DNA from: Gambelia wislizenii
Lineage: Eukaryota > Chordata > Lepidosauria > Squamata > Crotaphytidae
Length of the DNA: 64,000 bases
Assembly (NCBI GenBank): GCA_030847615.1
Contig: JAUMIR010000004.1
Span: 224,792,501 to 224,856,500, forward strand
Reading direction: 5' to 3'
The notes below the pieces were generated by a model, which saw nothing but the letters and a program-made list of their open reading frames with translations, searched no databases and was not told the origin of the DNA. Made by a program: the position numbers and the translations under genes. Positions 1 to 11,603 of the stretch are shown here, piece after piece; the first letter of the stretch is position 1, and each line of letters starts with the position of its first letter.

Positions 1-668
1 AATGGCCAGAGTTTTATTGGTTATAGCTGAAGTTCCTTGGTGCAGCATAAGCCAATGGACCCAAACACTGCATGACCCACCTGCCATTTGATGATTATCC
101 ACCTCTGTTGGGGAAGATCACAGGGTGGCAGGGAGAGGGATCTACCGCAGGTGTGGTTCCTCAACCACCTGGGAGAGAGGCATGTCTCCTGGCCCCTGAG
201 CAAGGCACATACCTGAGAGTCTTCCTTCAACCTAAGATCACTTGAGGGGGATCCCCAAGATAGGGGTCATGAGCTTTGATTGCCTACAGACTGAATCTGG
301 TCCAGTGCCCAGGAGCCATACCATAATGTATCAAAGTGGCAACGATGATTCAGAACTTATAGTGCCCAACAAAATACCTAAAACAAAGAGGGTGCATTGA
401 GAAGGCCTTCAAAGAATGAGGCAAGGGGTCAGGATGGGAGTATGTTATGCACCCCAGCAGGATATAGAAAGAATTTCCCTTTTCAAATGTCACCCCTAGA
501 AGGTTGGCCCAGCCCCTCTATATCTGCTGCCAACTCTAGATCCTTCTGCATTCACCCATGTGCCAGGTAGGGTGCAAACTCGGCTCTGGTTAAACCAGGA
601 CCTGTGCTTTCCTGTGTCTGCTCTCATATTCTGAAACTGGAGGGAAATCAGGCTGGCTTTTTCTTAGG
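1..668. other. No gene recognised
   Basis: Ordinary non-coding sequence; I see no exon, RNA gene or clear repeat. The 69-codon minus-strand frame has no recognisable features. Confidence 0.5.
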
Positions 669-882
669 GGGAATCCAGATGACACAAATAATCCAGTTTG
701 AAACTGGATTATTTGTGTGGCTCCTTCCTATGGAATCCTGGGATTTGTAGTTTTACAAGGCCTTTAGACTTCTCTGACAGAGTGTGGGTGCCTCAACAAA
801 CTACAAATCTCAGGATTCCATAGGAAGGAGCAATGCAAATAATCCAGTTTCAACCTGAATGATTTCACTAGTGTGGATGCCC
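669..882. mobile_element. hAT-like MITE with long inverted repeats
   Basis: Nested inverted repeats: outer 'gggaatccagatgacac' against the reverse complement of 'gtgtggatgccc', and an inner pair 'ctccttcctatggaatcctg' with 'aggattccataggaaggag'. The middle reads 'gggatttgtagtttta'. Related copies lie at 3.06, 27.3, 29.0 and 35.9 kb. Confidence 0.75.
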
Positions 883-1913
883 TGTTTGTTTTCTTTCTCC
901 TGCCAGCAAAATATCTTTTAGATGCATTTGGCATCTAAGCTGAGCGGTAGTTGAAAGAGGCTGCTGTCTCTTTTCATGATGTGTTTTAAAAATCTTTTTT
1001 GATTGCTTTTGTTTCTGTCCTGAGGTGACCAGTTATTCTCCCTCCCTGCAAATGCATCACCAAAAAACGGATAAAATAGGTTACAATTTGCATAAATCTG
1101 CATATGCTGATTTATAGGTATAAAAGCGTATTTATAAATAATTACTGTAATTTAAAAAGAAATATGAAATGTGACACATCTCTTCATAGAGTGAAGCCTG
1201 TCACCAGGTAACTGGCTCAATCTGCTGTCCTCGGAAAGCTTTCAAATAGAGGACTGTCTTCTGTAAAATGGGACAAGTGACCACTCTAGTCACATCATAG
1301 GGGTAAGGCTAATTTGTCATTATATTTCATCACAACCTCTTAAGATTGTGGATTTCTGGGTTGTGGATTTCCCCCCACTCTTCCCCAGCCCCTCACCCGG
1401 CAAAGTAGTTAAACGTTCAGAAGTATTCTTAAGGCTTTCTGCAGATAATATAATATAAGCTATTTCACGAGAATGATTTTAACTGATAAAGAGTACGCTG
1501 CTCAAAATTCAGTTTTAAATAATACATTTTTCATGATACCTGCAGGTTTTAGGGCTCCACCACCCCACCCTCTTTCAGGAAGCTGTTGTGGGTAGCTTTG
1601 GGGAGCAGTGCTAATTCATAAATGCCTGAACATATTTTGGGAAGGGATGAAAGAAAGGTGATGGCAGGAATGTAAATTTATTTATATGTGGTCTGGATTT
1701 CTGAAAGTCAGTTGATGTATAAAGCAGAGGTTTCTGTGAGATATATACTAGTGTTTTAGGAATGTGTAGTGAAGCATGGGATAAGCTTTTAAAACAGCTC
1801 TAAGTAAGCCTTCCAACACTTTGCACTCAGCTATATTTGTAAATATGCTGGCTCACTTTTGTAAAAATTAGCCTTAAAAAGGCAACTGCCTTTTAAAAAA
1901 TTAAATGCTTGGA
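883..1913. other. No gene recognised
   Basis: A/T-rich unique-looking sequence. The part around 1140-1310 is loosely similar to 19195-19390 and may be an old repeat. Confidence 0.4.
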
Positions 1914-2400
1914 TACAGGTCCACCCCCATATCCACAGATTTGGTTTCACTTATTTTATTTATTTAGGTATTTATACCCCACTCTTCAGCCACAAAGACT
2001 CTCAGAGAGGCTTAGAAGTTGTGAAGCAATAGTATTTAACACATCTACACAGCTTTATAGTGTACTTGTCACTAAGCAGTTTCCAGTGTGTGTTAGCTAA
2101 TTGCCCCCACAAGCTAGGTACTCATTTTACCGACCTACGAAAGGCTGGAAGGCTGAGTGAACCTTGGAGCCCTTGGGGATCGAACTTGCAATGTTGTGGC
2201 TGCATTTACCCACATCCAAAAAAATTTGTTCTCTCTAGGCCCTCCTAGAGAGGGCGTTTCTCTAGGTCCTCCAATGCAATTCTATGGACAACTTTTGGCA
2301 TTTATCTCATTGAAAATAATAGGGTTCCCTATTATCCATGGTTTCAGGTATCCACAGGAGGTCTTGGAATGTACCCCCTGTGGATATGGAGTTTGATCTC
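1914..2400. mobile_element. Tigger-like MITE carrying a nested SINE
   Basis: Begins TACAGGTCCACCCCCATATCC; the right side ends in 'ccctgtggatatggag', an inverted relative of the start. The right half ('aatagggttccctattatcc', 'ccatggtttcaggtatcc') matches the elements at 25.5 and 38.9 kb. The family sequence is interrupted by a reverse SINE at about 1950-2206. Confidence 0.75.
1950..2206 (-). mobile_element. tRNA-derived SINE, reverse, nested in the Tigger-like MITE
   Basis: Matches the better-preserved copy at 11336-11603: 'ctcattttaccgacctacg', 'aaggctggaaggctgagtg', 'gaaccttggagccc', 'ggatcgaacttgc'. The head is truncated. The tail is the 'ttattttatttattta' run at the left. Confidence 0.75.
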
Positions 2401-2493
2401 TAGCGATCCTTATATTTCAACAACCTTTGCCATTTTGCATCTTTGATGAAAGATATCATAAAGGTCATATTTTACAGTTCCCCTATAATTTCA

Positions 2494-2916
2494 TTGCAGT
2501 GTCTGGAAGCCATGCCCTATGAGAAGTGGCTTAGGGAGCTGGGCATGTTTAGTCTGGAGAAGAGAAGGTTGAGAGGGGACATGATAGCCATGTTTAAATA
2601 TTTGAAGGGATGTCATACTGAGGATGGGGCAAGTGTGTTTTTTTTTGCTCCAGAGACTAGGACACGGAGCAATGGGTTCAAATTACAGGAAAAGAGATTC
2701 CACCTAAACGTTAGGAACAGCTTCCTGACAGTAAGAGCTATTTGGAAGTGGAATACACTGCCTCATAGTGTGGCAGAGTCTCCTTCTTTGGAGGTTTTTA
2801 AATAGAGGTTGGATGGCCATCTGTCGGGAATGATTCGATTATGTATTCCTGCATGGCAGGGGATTGGACTGGATGGCCCTTGAGGTCTCTTCCAACTCTA
2901 TGATTCTATGATTCTA
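2494..2916 (+). mobile_element. CR1 LINE 3' end
   Basis: Contains the classic CR1 terminal region: 'cttagggagctgggcatg', 'ctggagaagagaaggttgag', 'ggttggatggccatctgtc', 'ggactggatggcccttgagg', ending in repeats of ATTCTATG. The end is intact and the 5' side truncated. The open frame 2443-2805 across it is fortuitous. Confidence 0.9.
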
Positions 2917-3056
2917 CTCAGAATCACTAAACACAGGTACTGCCATTGTTGTTAATGGTGTCTTCTCCTAGGTAAGCACATGTAGGGCTGCAGTCACAGT
3001 TGAGCAATCTTTGTAACATCAGCTCTCAGAGGGACAGAGAGGCAAGAAAGACAGAG

Positions 3057-3276
3057 GGTGCATCGACACTGTAGAAATAATACAGTTTGACACAACTTTA
3101 ACTACCATGGCTCCATCCTACAGAATCCTGGAATTTGTAATTTTGTGAGGCACCTGTACTCTTTGGCAAAGAAGGCTAAAGACCTTGTAAAACTACAAGT
3201 CCCAGGATTTCATAGGATGGAGCTACAGTACTTAAAGTGGTGTCAAACTGCATTATTTCTACAGTGCAGATGCACC
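3057..3276. mobile_element. hAT-like MITE, the best-preserved copy of its family
   Basis: Terminal inverted repeat of about 37 bp: GGTGCATCGACACTGTAGAA at the left, matching the reverse complement of the right end (GGTGCATCTGCACTGTAGAA), continuing through 'cagtttgacac'. Inner arms read 'catggctccatcctacagaa' and 'cataggatggagc'. A clean target duplication is not seen. Confidence 0.8.
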
Positions 3277-4214
3277 TAGAGAGGCAAGCAAAGACCCAGT
3301 CCAGTAACAGCAAGGCAAACTGGAAGCTAAACAAAATATTTTTGAACCACATTTCCCAGGAACAAGTATCCCTGATGCCTGGGGGATTCTGAGAGTGGTA
3401 TTACAATAAATTAAAGATTTAAAAGGCATTTTTCTCAGGACAAATAAGATGCAGGACTAGAGTGGGGCCAGGTTTGTGTGACCTAATTTACTCTGAAGCA
3501 CAGTGCAGCCTTTGGGTAGCATTTGCATAGTCTGTTGGGAAGCTTGGGCTGCCAGATCCATTCCAGATGTGTCTCCTTTCAGGTCAACAGGAAAGGCCTG
3601 AGGTAGTATTTCTTGGGAGAATGTCTATGCAGATATTTGGGGCACATGCAGTGACTGTCAGGATCAGTCCAGGATATGATCTTCTCCTGCCAAGTTCAGT
3701 TTTGTTGTATTGCTTTGTGGCTAAATGTGTTTGCATTTCTTTGTACTTGCTAACAAGTATGTAGTCTAACTGGGAGAAGGGAGGATATGCTCTCTGTCTG
3801 TAACTGTTTGATTAAAGTTTGCACCTAGTCTTTGCTCTGAGAAAAATGGAATGTGCCCACTGCTGGATAACCAATGACTGTATAGCCCACCATATTTTGT
3901 GGATTGTAAATACTTTTCAACTTATTGCTTTGTAGATAGCTTTCATTCTGAGCAATAATATTGTAGGGACAGTTCTTTGGGTTACTGTGCCAAATGAAGT
4001 TTTCTTTTTTGTATAACTCTGAAACTGCTGATCACTGAGTCTGAAGAAGCCACTACATGACAGTTTGTTCAGAATCCATTTTCTAAGATCCTGTTCACCA
4101 TGGCCCACAAGTCTGGAGAGCAGCCAGTACATGACAGTTACAGATGAAGGGATGTCAAAACTTACAGCTGGCAGCTCCACACCTATAGCTCCTATGCAGA
4201 GGTGGGGAGGAAAC

Positions 4215-4905
4215 TCCAATAAAAATAATAGAGTCATAGAGTTTAAAGGGGCCCAAGGACCATCTAGCCCAACCTCCATCATGAAAAAATACGCAGCTAA
4301 AACACTCCTGAGAGATGGTCATCCAGCCTCTCTTTGAGGACCTCCAGTGAAGAAGAGTCCACCATCCTCCAAAGCAGTCTATTCCACTGTTGAACAGTTT
4401 TTAGTCAGGAATTTCTTCCTAATCTTATGTGGACTCTCTTTTCTTGCTGTTTTAATCCACTGGTTTGTGACCGAGAGGTTGTCCAGACAATGAAAATACT
4501 CCTCATAGAATTTGCAGAGAATACAATGTGTCCCAACGGCGATCTGAATGACATTCATGGTATTCAGAAGTTAAAAACTCCAGAAACTGCGCAGTAAAGG
4601 ATTTGTGGTTTTCCCCAATGTTTTCCAGAAAATGCATGTAGATGCATATTTTCTCATGGGTGGCCATCCAAATTCTCATTGCTGCACATTTTTACTCTAT
4701 TGCCTTTTATCAGAGCATGTGGACACGCCAATCGAATATATGTGAACGGATGTGGATAGGCAAAAAAGTGGTGGAGATAAAACAGTGTCACTGTGAATGG
4801 GCGAAAATGCACATCCACTTGCAATTTATCTTGGTCACCCTCAGCTTTTCAATATCGTTCTTGAAGTGTGGTGCCCAGAACTGTACACAGTATTGCACAG
4901 GAAAT
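4215..4905 (-). mobile_element. Reverse-oriented CR1 3' end interrupted by another repeat
   Basis: 4215-4465 is a CR1 3' region on the minus strand ('agtcatagagtttaaagggg', 'ggaccatctagcccaacc'). 4830-4905 ('ggtcaccctcagcttttc', 'ggtgcccagaactgtacac') is the next part of the same element. The roughly 360 bp between belong to an unrelated repeat (4472-4829), so the CR1 was split by a later insertion. Confidence 0.75.
4472..4829. mobile_element. Interspersed repeat of the 'gtctaaacagtgaaaat' family, inserted in CR1
   Basis: Starts 'ggttgtccagacaatgaaaatactcctcatag', the same opening as at 7496, 40906 and 49336. It splits a reverse CR1. It is probably a non-autonomous DNA transposon, but its terminal repeats could not be settled by eye. 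Confidence 0.5.
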
Positions 4906-5041
4906 AGTAGGAAAGAAAGGGCAAAAGGAGGAAAGAGAAAGGTATGTAAGTCTGCATATGTGTGTTACATTTTTACCCCACCCTCTCTGCCAGTGACTCA
5001 GGACAGTGCTTCCCTTTTGAAATAACTCTGTATCCTGAAGT

Positions 5042-5160
5042 GGTGTATGTGTGCTTCACATCATCTGTTGACTAATGGCGACCCCATTAATTTCATAGAG
5101 TTTTCTTAGGCAAGGAATACTCAGAGGTGTTTTTGCCAGTTCCTTCCTCTGAAATAGGGC
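5042..5160 (-). mobile_element. 5S rRNA-derived SINE, reverse, tail and middle only
   Basis: Holds 'actaatggcgaccccatt', 'ttcttaggcaaggaatactc' and 'gccagttccttcctctgaaa', the family's middle and BovB-like tail, but no 5S-like head. Confidence 0.75.
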
Positions 5161-5339
5161 TCACTCTATTATTAGATGATGGGAGGCAACTGCTTCAAGC
5201 ACCAGAATTTGGAGATTATTCAAGGACAGAAAACAGCTTTTTAATTTTTTTGTTCTTGTATTTCTACTGCCTGGAAGAGAGGAAGGTGCTTGTGACTCCT
5301 CCCCCGCCCCCCCCCCCGCTATCTTTTTAAAAAACTTGA

Positions 5340-6150
5340 TCACCTTTAGCACTCCATGCTCCTTTACCTTCCATTCCCTGTCTTTGGACAATCCTGCCTG
5401 CCAGACTGGTTAGGCTAAGAAGGGGTTGCTAAAGCAAGGGTTGCTGAGACACCACTGATGGCTCCCATGTCAGTGAGGCAGTAAAGCCACTCCATGTTTT
5501 AATTCAGGCTTCAAAGGAGTTCTCCAAGGGTGCTGAGCTCTATTACCTCCTTTAAAGCTATCCAAAACTTGGAGTGGATTCATCGCTCCACTGACATAGG
5601 AGCCACAAGCTGCCACTGTCTGTGACAGATATTTTGTTCATCTGTTTGCCTCATTTAATTTTTATCTAAAAATCTTTCTCAGCATAGATGTTAAAAAGCA
5701 CAAGGGTTCTGTTGTTACTGATGTTTAATGTAGTATTTATCTCCATCCAGGGCAGTGATCTGAACCCAGTCTCCTGGTCTACACCTCACTAGCAGTTACT
5801 GTATTGGAAAAACTGTTCAAGACAGCACGTTTGCTTAAAATTTGCTTACCTTCTGGAACTTTAAAAAGAGGGAGTGAAAACCCGAGCACAAAATCTAGAT
5901 AGCCGATCTCCCCCTGCCACACACATGCACTTTACAGTGCTCCAGATGTTTTGTTTGAAATAAGCTTCATTGACCTGGAACATTGCAACGCACAGACATT
6001 GTCATTGAAGCACGGTTGATGCTTTTGATAAGGTTTGTTTTAGGATGTTGGGCTTGAATTTCAATGTATTTCACATTGCCATCCAAGTCATACAGAGAGA
6101 GTACTTAAAAAATGAAAATGTAGTATAATTTTAAACATACATTCATATTC
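5340..6150. other. No gene recognised
   Basis: Non-coding; a C-rich run near 5300-5318 precedes it. Nothing else supported. Confidence 0.45.
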
Positions 6151-6151
6151 A

Positions 6152-6177
6152 TACACACACACACACACACACACACA
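6152..6177. repeat. (CA)n microsatellite
   Basis: Uninterrupted run of about 13 CA units. Confidence 0.95.
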
Positions 6178-6283
6178 TTTAAATGTATGTCTGTCTCCCT
6201 GTGTGTGAGATTGATATTCTTAGAGCAGCTGCATGATGAACCAAGTGTTGTTTGTTTGGGATGAGTTCCGATTAGTACATATC

Positions 6284-6405
6284 TGAGTCATTCTCAACAT
6301 TTGGTCTCCAGTATTTTAGACTTCATCTCTCAGAATCCAAGCCAGCATGCTCAGTGGCCAGGGACTCTAGGAGCTGAAGTGTAAAACATTGGGAGGGCAA
6401 ACATT
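6284..6405. mobile_element. Palindromic MITE-like repeat
   Basis: 'cattctcaacatttggtctcc' at the left is inverted against 'gagggcaaacatttgagaag' at the right, with 'cttcatctctcagaatcc' and 'ctaggagctgaagtgtaaaa' in the arms. Confidence 0.5.
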
Positions 6406-6829
6406 TGAGAAGAACTAAACTGGTGTTGGACTATAGAGATCTGAAGGGTTGGACATTTGGCATTCCCTGCTCTGCCAGTAGGGAAAATCCTGTTAATTGT
6501 AAGAAAAAGCATAGGTCAACTCAGAGGAGGATTCCTCTCCAGCAATACAGTAGGCTTAACTGCTTCATAAGGCAATGCAGGACCAGGAGACCCTGGGGTA
6601 TCTTTGCTCGCCCCAGACACTCCATCTTCCACATCTAGAATTGTTGCCTGAGAAAACAAAGCAGAGTACCTGCCTCGGCAGAATAAACTCCATTGAACTC
6701 AGTGGGACTTAATTCTGAGTAGAATTGGTCCATTAAGCTATATAAGGTTTAAACTTTATGTAAATATGTCAATTATGTAGACCACAGGAAGTGACAATGT
6801 GATGTGACAACAAAAATGTACAGTAAATG

Positions 6830-7328
6830 CAGCTCCAGCCTGTTCTTCTTTGGTCAGACCCCACCTGGAGTCCTATGTCCAGTTCTCAGAACCATAGTTT
6901 AAGAAGGATATCAGCAAGCCAGGATGCATCCAGAAGAGGGCAGCCAAGATGGCAAAGGGTCTGGAAACCCTCTTGCCCTATGAGGAAAAATTGAGGGAGT
7001 TGGCAACATTTAACCTGAAAAGGACAAGACTGATAGGTTTGATGGCCATTTTTAAATATCTGAAGTGCTCTCATGAGGAAATGGAGCACATTCGTTTTCT
7101 GATGTTCCAGAGGATAGCACTCAAATCAGTGGATTCAAATTACAAGAAAGGAGGTTCAGGCTAAACATTAGGAACTTTTTGATGGTTAGAGTTGTTTGAC
7201 AGTGGAAAGAGACTACTTTGGAAGATGGTGGCCTCCTCTTTGTGGTAGTTTTGGTTGTAGCTGTAGATTCCTGCACTGAAAAGTGATTGGGTTGCATGGC
7301 CCTTTGGTTACTTCCAACTTGATTCTAT
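6830..7328 (+). mobile_element. CR1 LINE 3' end (older copy)
   Basis: Begins near 'ggtcagaccccacctggagt', continues with 'agagggcagccaagatggc', 'ttaacctgaaaaggacaag', and ends 'ttccaacttgattctatg'. Same orientation as the 2.5-kb copy but more diverged and longer at its 5' side. Confidence 0.85.
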
Positions 7329-7495
7329 GTAAAAATTGAGGTTCAGTAATCTGTTTTTTGTTTTTTGGTTTGTTTTTAGGGACACTGGTATTTAGAGGCT
7401 TCTCATAATCTGAGTTCCTAAACTGTAGGTTATTTGTTATTGTTGTGTGCCTTCAAGTCTTTTTGATTTATAGCAGTCCTAAAGCCAAACTAACA

Positions 7496-8062
7496 CAGGG
7501 GAATTGTCTAAACAGTAAAAATACTCCTCATGGAATTCAAGGAGAAGACAGTATGTCGTAATGGGATCCAGCAGCGTTATGCTGTATTCTGAAGGAGGGG
7601 GGCCAAAAACTGCTGGAACTCCGGAGGAAAAGTGTTTGCAGCTTTTCCTGGAGTTTTTCAAAAACAGTATGGGAATGTGTGTTCCCCCTTGTTAGGACAG
7701 CGATTTGAAGCGTGAACCTGATTGGCTGGACAAGCATGGGGGGGGAGGGCTTGCTAACAGGGCAAGCGCCTGGAGCCACCACTTTTTTCACCTTAGCGAG
7801 CGATTGCTAAGGCAATAAAATGGGTGTTTCTAGCTTGTTTTGTTGCCCTGTTAAATTGAAAAATCGCATTATGGCTGTTGCACACCTTAGACTTTGGGTT
7901 TTTTTAAAAGAAAAAGTACAGTGGTGGCTAAGTACTAATGTAAGTAAATCACTCATGGTCACCATCTTGGATACAAATCTTATGGGGGCTTCTGCAGGCA
8001 AAAATACCATTAAGACAAGTTACAGCTGTTCTGACTTGCTTTTACTGTGGGGCACTATGGTT
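7496..8062. mobile_element. Interspersed repeat of the 'gtctaaacagtgaaaat' family
   Basis: Opens 'aattgtctaaacagtaaaaat' and shares with 40906-41760 the strings 'agcttttcctggagtttt', 'gattggctggacaagcatg', 'gcttgctaacagggcaagc', 'gcgattgctaaggcaataaa' and 'ttttactgtggggcac'. No coding capacity. Confidence 0.65.
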
Positions 8063-8094
8063 CTGGGGGTGGGGGGCTTGTGAGGATGAGCACA

Positions 8095-8265
8095 GGGTTT
8101 TCTCACTAAGATTTGTTCAGAGGGTTTTTCCTTTGCCTTCCTCTGAGGCTAAGAGAATATGATTTGCCCAAGGCCACCCAGTGGGTTTCCATGGCCAAGT
8201 GGGGACTCAAACCCTGGTCTCCAGAGTCATAGTCCAATGTTTAAACCACTACACCACACTGGCTT
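8095..8265 (-). mobile_element. Sauria-type SINE, reverse, 3' truncated
   Basis: Contains 'cctttgccttcctctgagg', 'gcccaaggccacccagtgg', 'ctggtctccagagtcatag' and the tRNA-like head 'aaaccactacaccacac'. The BovB-like tail is missing. Confidence 0.85.
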
Positions 8266-8269
8266 TGTG

Positions 8270-11200
8270 CATAAATCCAGCACTGCGTGTACAAGATTGC
8301 ATGGTTAGTCAAGGGAGGGGAGGAAATAGCAGAATCTACGGGCATTAAAATTCCTTCCATTACAAGCCCATCAGCTTTTGGCACAAAGGTCTCTGTGTGT
8401 ACATTTCCGTCCTGTACAGAGGAGTATGTATTTGCGTAGAAGGATAATGACATCCAGAGAATACTTTAATTATATTGTCAAAAATGTCTCACTTTACTTC
8501 AGGGCTTTGCATTGCTACCCATTTAGAGGATACAAACAGAAACAGTTCTGTATTCATGGAATAAAGAGAAACTGGTTTGTTTTTCCCTTTCCTGCAACAC
8601 CCCATCCCCTAGATCCTCTTCCCTCGCCCTTCTTTTTGGTCACTGCTAATTTGAGGGAAATTTTAATGCGCTAAACATGAGATTGACAGTTGGTGCTAAG
8701 TCAAGCAATATGTGGGCAGATGCTGTGAAAGCTTCCACACACTTTCCCCTCTGCTCTGCCTTAGTTGTCATTGGCAGCAATCTCTCTATTCCAGACTGCC
8801 CTAGTTGGGCGCTTCCAGTCCAAGAAGGCATTTGTGATGGACAGATTCACAGAAACAGCGTGTTCACAGGTTTATGATTATCTGAGATGTTGCCATTTAT
8901 TCCCTCCCTATTTGATAGACATCTTTATGACACTCCAATATAGACAGAATGCATCCATTCAGACTTGTGTTATTCAATATCCACATTCATTTAGGTGTCA
9001 GAATCCAATCTAGACGAAACTGCTCTAGGGCCACCTTGTACATGAAACTTTGTAGTTGAGTGTGGATACCAGGGTGGTATGGGCGTGTGAATGCTGCATC
9101 AATAATTGATAGGGGTGCATTCAGTTAGTATTGGACAAATGATGTTTCAAAGTAGTGGCCATGACAGAAATGTGTTGTATAATCATAACATATTTTCAGA
9201 TTATCTGAGATTTTTTAAAACAAGTTTTTAAAAAGCTTGATTGTCTTTCCAGATGTGAAGTATTAACACAGAATAAAATTAAAATTAAATCAACTTAAAA
9301 TATAGTTATAATCCTGCAAAGGTCAGCCCCCAAACATAAGTATTATTACACCACTGAAACCTCAGGAAGAAAGGAGGTCTATAAAGGGAAAATGAAGCAG
9401 CACAGTCTCAGAGATTGTCAAGGATTTGGTTCATCCTTTTGCTCCATAACACATTTTGCTACAGGGCATAAGGAAGCCCTTTTTCGCTGCTACCCCCTGC
9501 ACTGACTTTTAAAGAAAATGAGTCCATTGTTTGCTGGCAGGCAGCTAGAGTGTTCAATCCAAGCCCTGCTTTTTTGAATTAATGACAGTTTGTAAATTGT
9601 CTAAACTCTATACTGTATTATTCTTGTATAATGTAGTTTGACTGTGTGTATGTGTGTGTATACACACACTTGCACATGTATGGTGAATATTTGCCTCAGT
9701 GCAGCATGGACAGAATGAACTCTGACAATTCACTGCATCTCTATTAGCTTCAGCATTCCTACTACTGTACTTCATTTAACAGTTGGATATAAGAACTTTT
9801 TGTGAGAGCACACTACAAATTTTATTGTTAGATTTATAGCTTCAGCATCTTTGCTTCTACATTTAAAAACTGTACAAAAGGACTCACTGTGAGATCACAG
9901 CCTGTATATTATTGATTTCAGTAATTCTATTAGTGTGTATATGAACTGTATTAAGAACTCTTTATGGAATACTTTCTTATAATTTTCAATATAATTATTA
10001 TGAAATTGGCAGCTCTGTGTTCTCCAATTCCTGGGTTTCCTCTTTTGTGTTTCACATACTACTCTTATCCTTTACTTAAGCACAGTTTCAGTGGGGAGAG
10101 GAGGGAGAGAGCCCCCATTTGAAGTAAGTTTGGAGAGCAAGGTTTCTCCTAGGGCCAGTTTCCCAGCAAAGAGATGTATGTGTGCATGTGGGGGGCGGGG
10201 TAAAGGTTTGGATAAAGGTTTTGTCTTTGGCATCTTATAAGCTTTGGGGAGATGGCTTTTAGTGGAAAGGATGGGGAATCATGCCTTGACTATTAAGCAT
10301 CCAAGGGTAATACTGTAGCTCTTCAGGTCAGCTGTGGTTTGCAAATGGGTTGGTGAGAACAAAAAGAGGGCATTCATTCTGAGATAAGCAGTCTGACCAG
10401 ACTCTCTCCTCTTCTTCTTAGTGACCCTTGGGCAGGGTTTGTCTAGGGAAGGAGGATTCTGCTTTGGAAGAGCTTGCCCTGATGTCACCAACCCCTGCCA
10501 GCCAGAATCAATGGCTATTATTGTGAAGAAGATATAGCCTCTTGTGTTTTGCTTTTTAAAGACAGCCAATAGAAGACAGGAGAAGAGGAGTGACGAGATA
10601 ATGTTAAGGCCTGAGGGGAAGCTGGTTTCATTGTACACAAAGAGCAGAGGAGTCTTTGACTCTTATAGTAGGAATAGGACACTAGCCCAGGGATGACTCT
10701 TTCTTCCAGAATATTTCCAGAGTTTGGAAAATTTATTTGGTGGGTACTGCCACTCCCAGACTCCCCCAGAGAGCATAGTAATTGGTCATACTAACAGGAG
10801 GATTCTGGATATTTTAGTCAAAACAAAACAAAAGAGCAACTTTTCTAAACTCTGAATAAATGTAACCAACCTTCATTTTATTTCCACATTTAGACTAGGT
10901 ATCTTTCAAGCCTATGCTTTGGACTTCTTGTGTCTTTTGGAACTGATAGTGGTCCAGATTGAGGCCCTACTGCAGGGGAGAGGGTTTAACCGCTCCCCTA
11001 TCCTGTTTTCCCAGTAAAAGTCCCTCTACTTCAGCACAGTTGCCCAGTGAAACCCTTTTAAAAAGGTACATGTCTCAGGTCCCTGGTACATTGAGGGTTG
11101 AGGGGAACAGGAGGAGGTGATTATGGTGGTATGAAGTGATGATGCCTGAAGAAAGCACATTCAAAGTGGGGTTGAAACTTGGTCTGAGTTTAGTTTGTAG

Positions 11201-11335
11201 TGAGTTTGTGAGGGGGGGGGGGATGACTTTTTACAAGGTTCTTCCTGAGCTTCAGCATCATCTGTATTTAGTGTACACAGTAGCTGCACTTTTGGAAACC
11301 ACTCATGACACAGTCAGAGCTCACACTTGCACCTT
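8270..11335. other. No gene recognised
   Basis: About 3 kb of mostly unique, A/T-rich sequence with a small TG/CA palindrome near 9645-9670 and a poly-G run near 11212. The 119-codon minus-strand frame at 10279-10638 shows no family features. Confidence 0.45.
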
Positions 11336-11603
11336 CTTATTTATTTATTTATTTCCTGCTCTTCAAGCTATCGGAGCAGCTTACAATTTGTTTTTGTTTT
11401 TTTAAACAATAGCAATTTACACATCTACACTGCATTAAGCAGTTTCCAATGTGTATTAGTTAATTGCCCCCATGCGCCGGGTACTCATTTTACCGACCTA
11501 CGAAAGGATGGAAGGCTGAGTGAACCTTGGAGCCCTCTGGAATCGAACTTGTAACGTGGTGGCTTGCAGGACTGGCATTTAACCACTGCGCCGCCAGGGC
11601 TCC
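11336..11603 (-). mobile_element. tRNA-derived SINE, reverse, near full length
   Basis: Read on the minus strand it opens GGAGCCCTGGCGGCGCAGTG..., with a tRNA-like A box and a B box (around 'gaatcgaacttg' on plus), then 'ggtcggtaaaatgagtacc', and a (TAAA)-type tail at 11336-11355. The chance frames across it are not genes. Confidence 0.82.

Noticed and set aside
2443..2805. 120-codon frame over the CR1 tail
   Set aside because: CR1 3' untranslated sequence; not part of the CR1 coding region.
10279..10638. 119-codon minus-strand open frame
   Set aside because: No recognisable domain, no splice or promoter context; compatible with chance.
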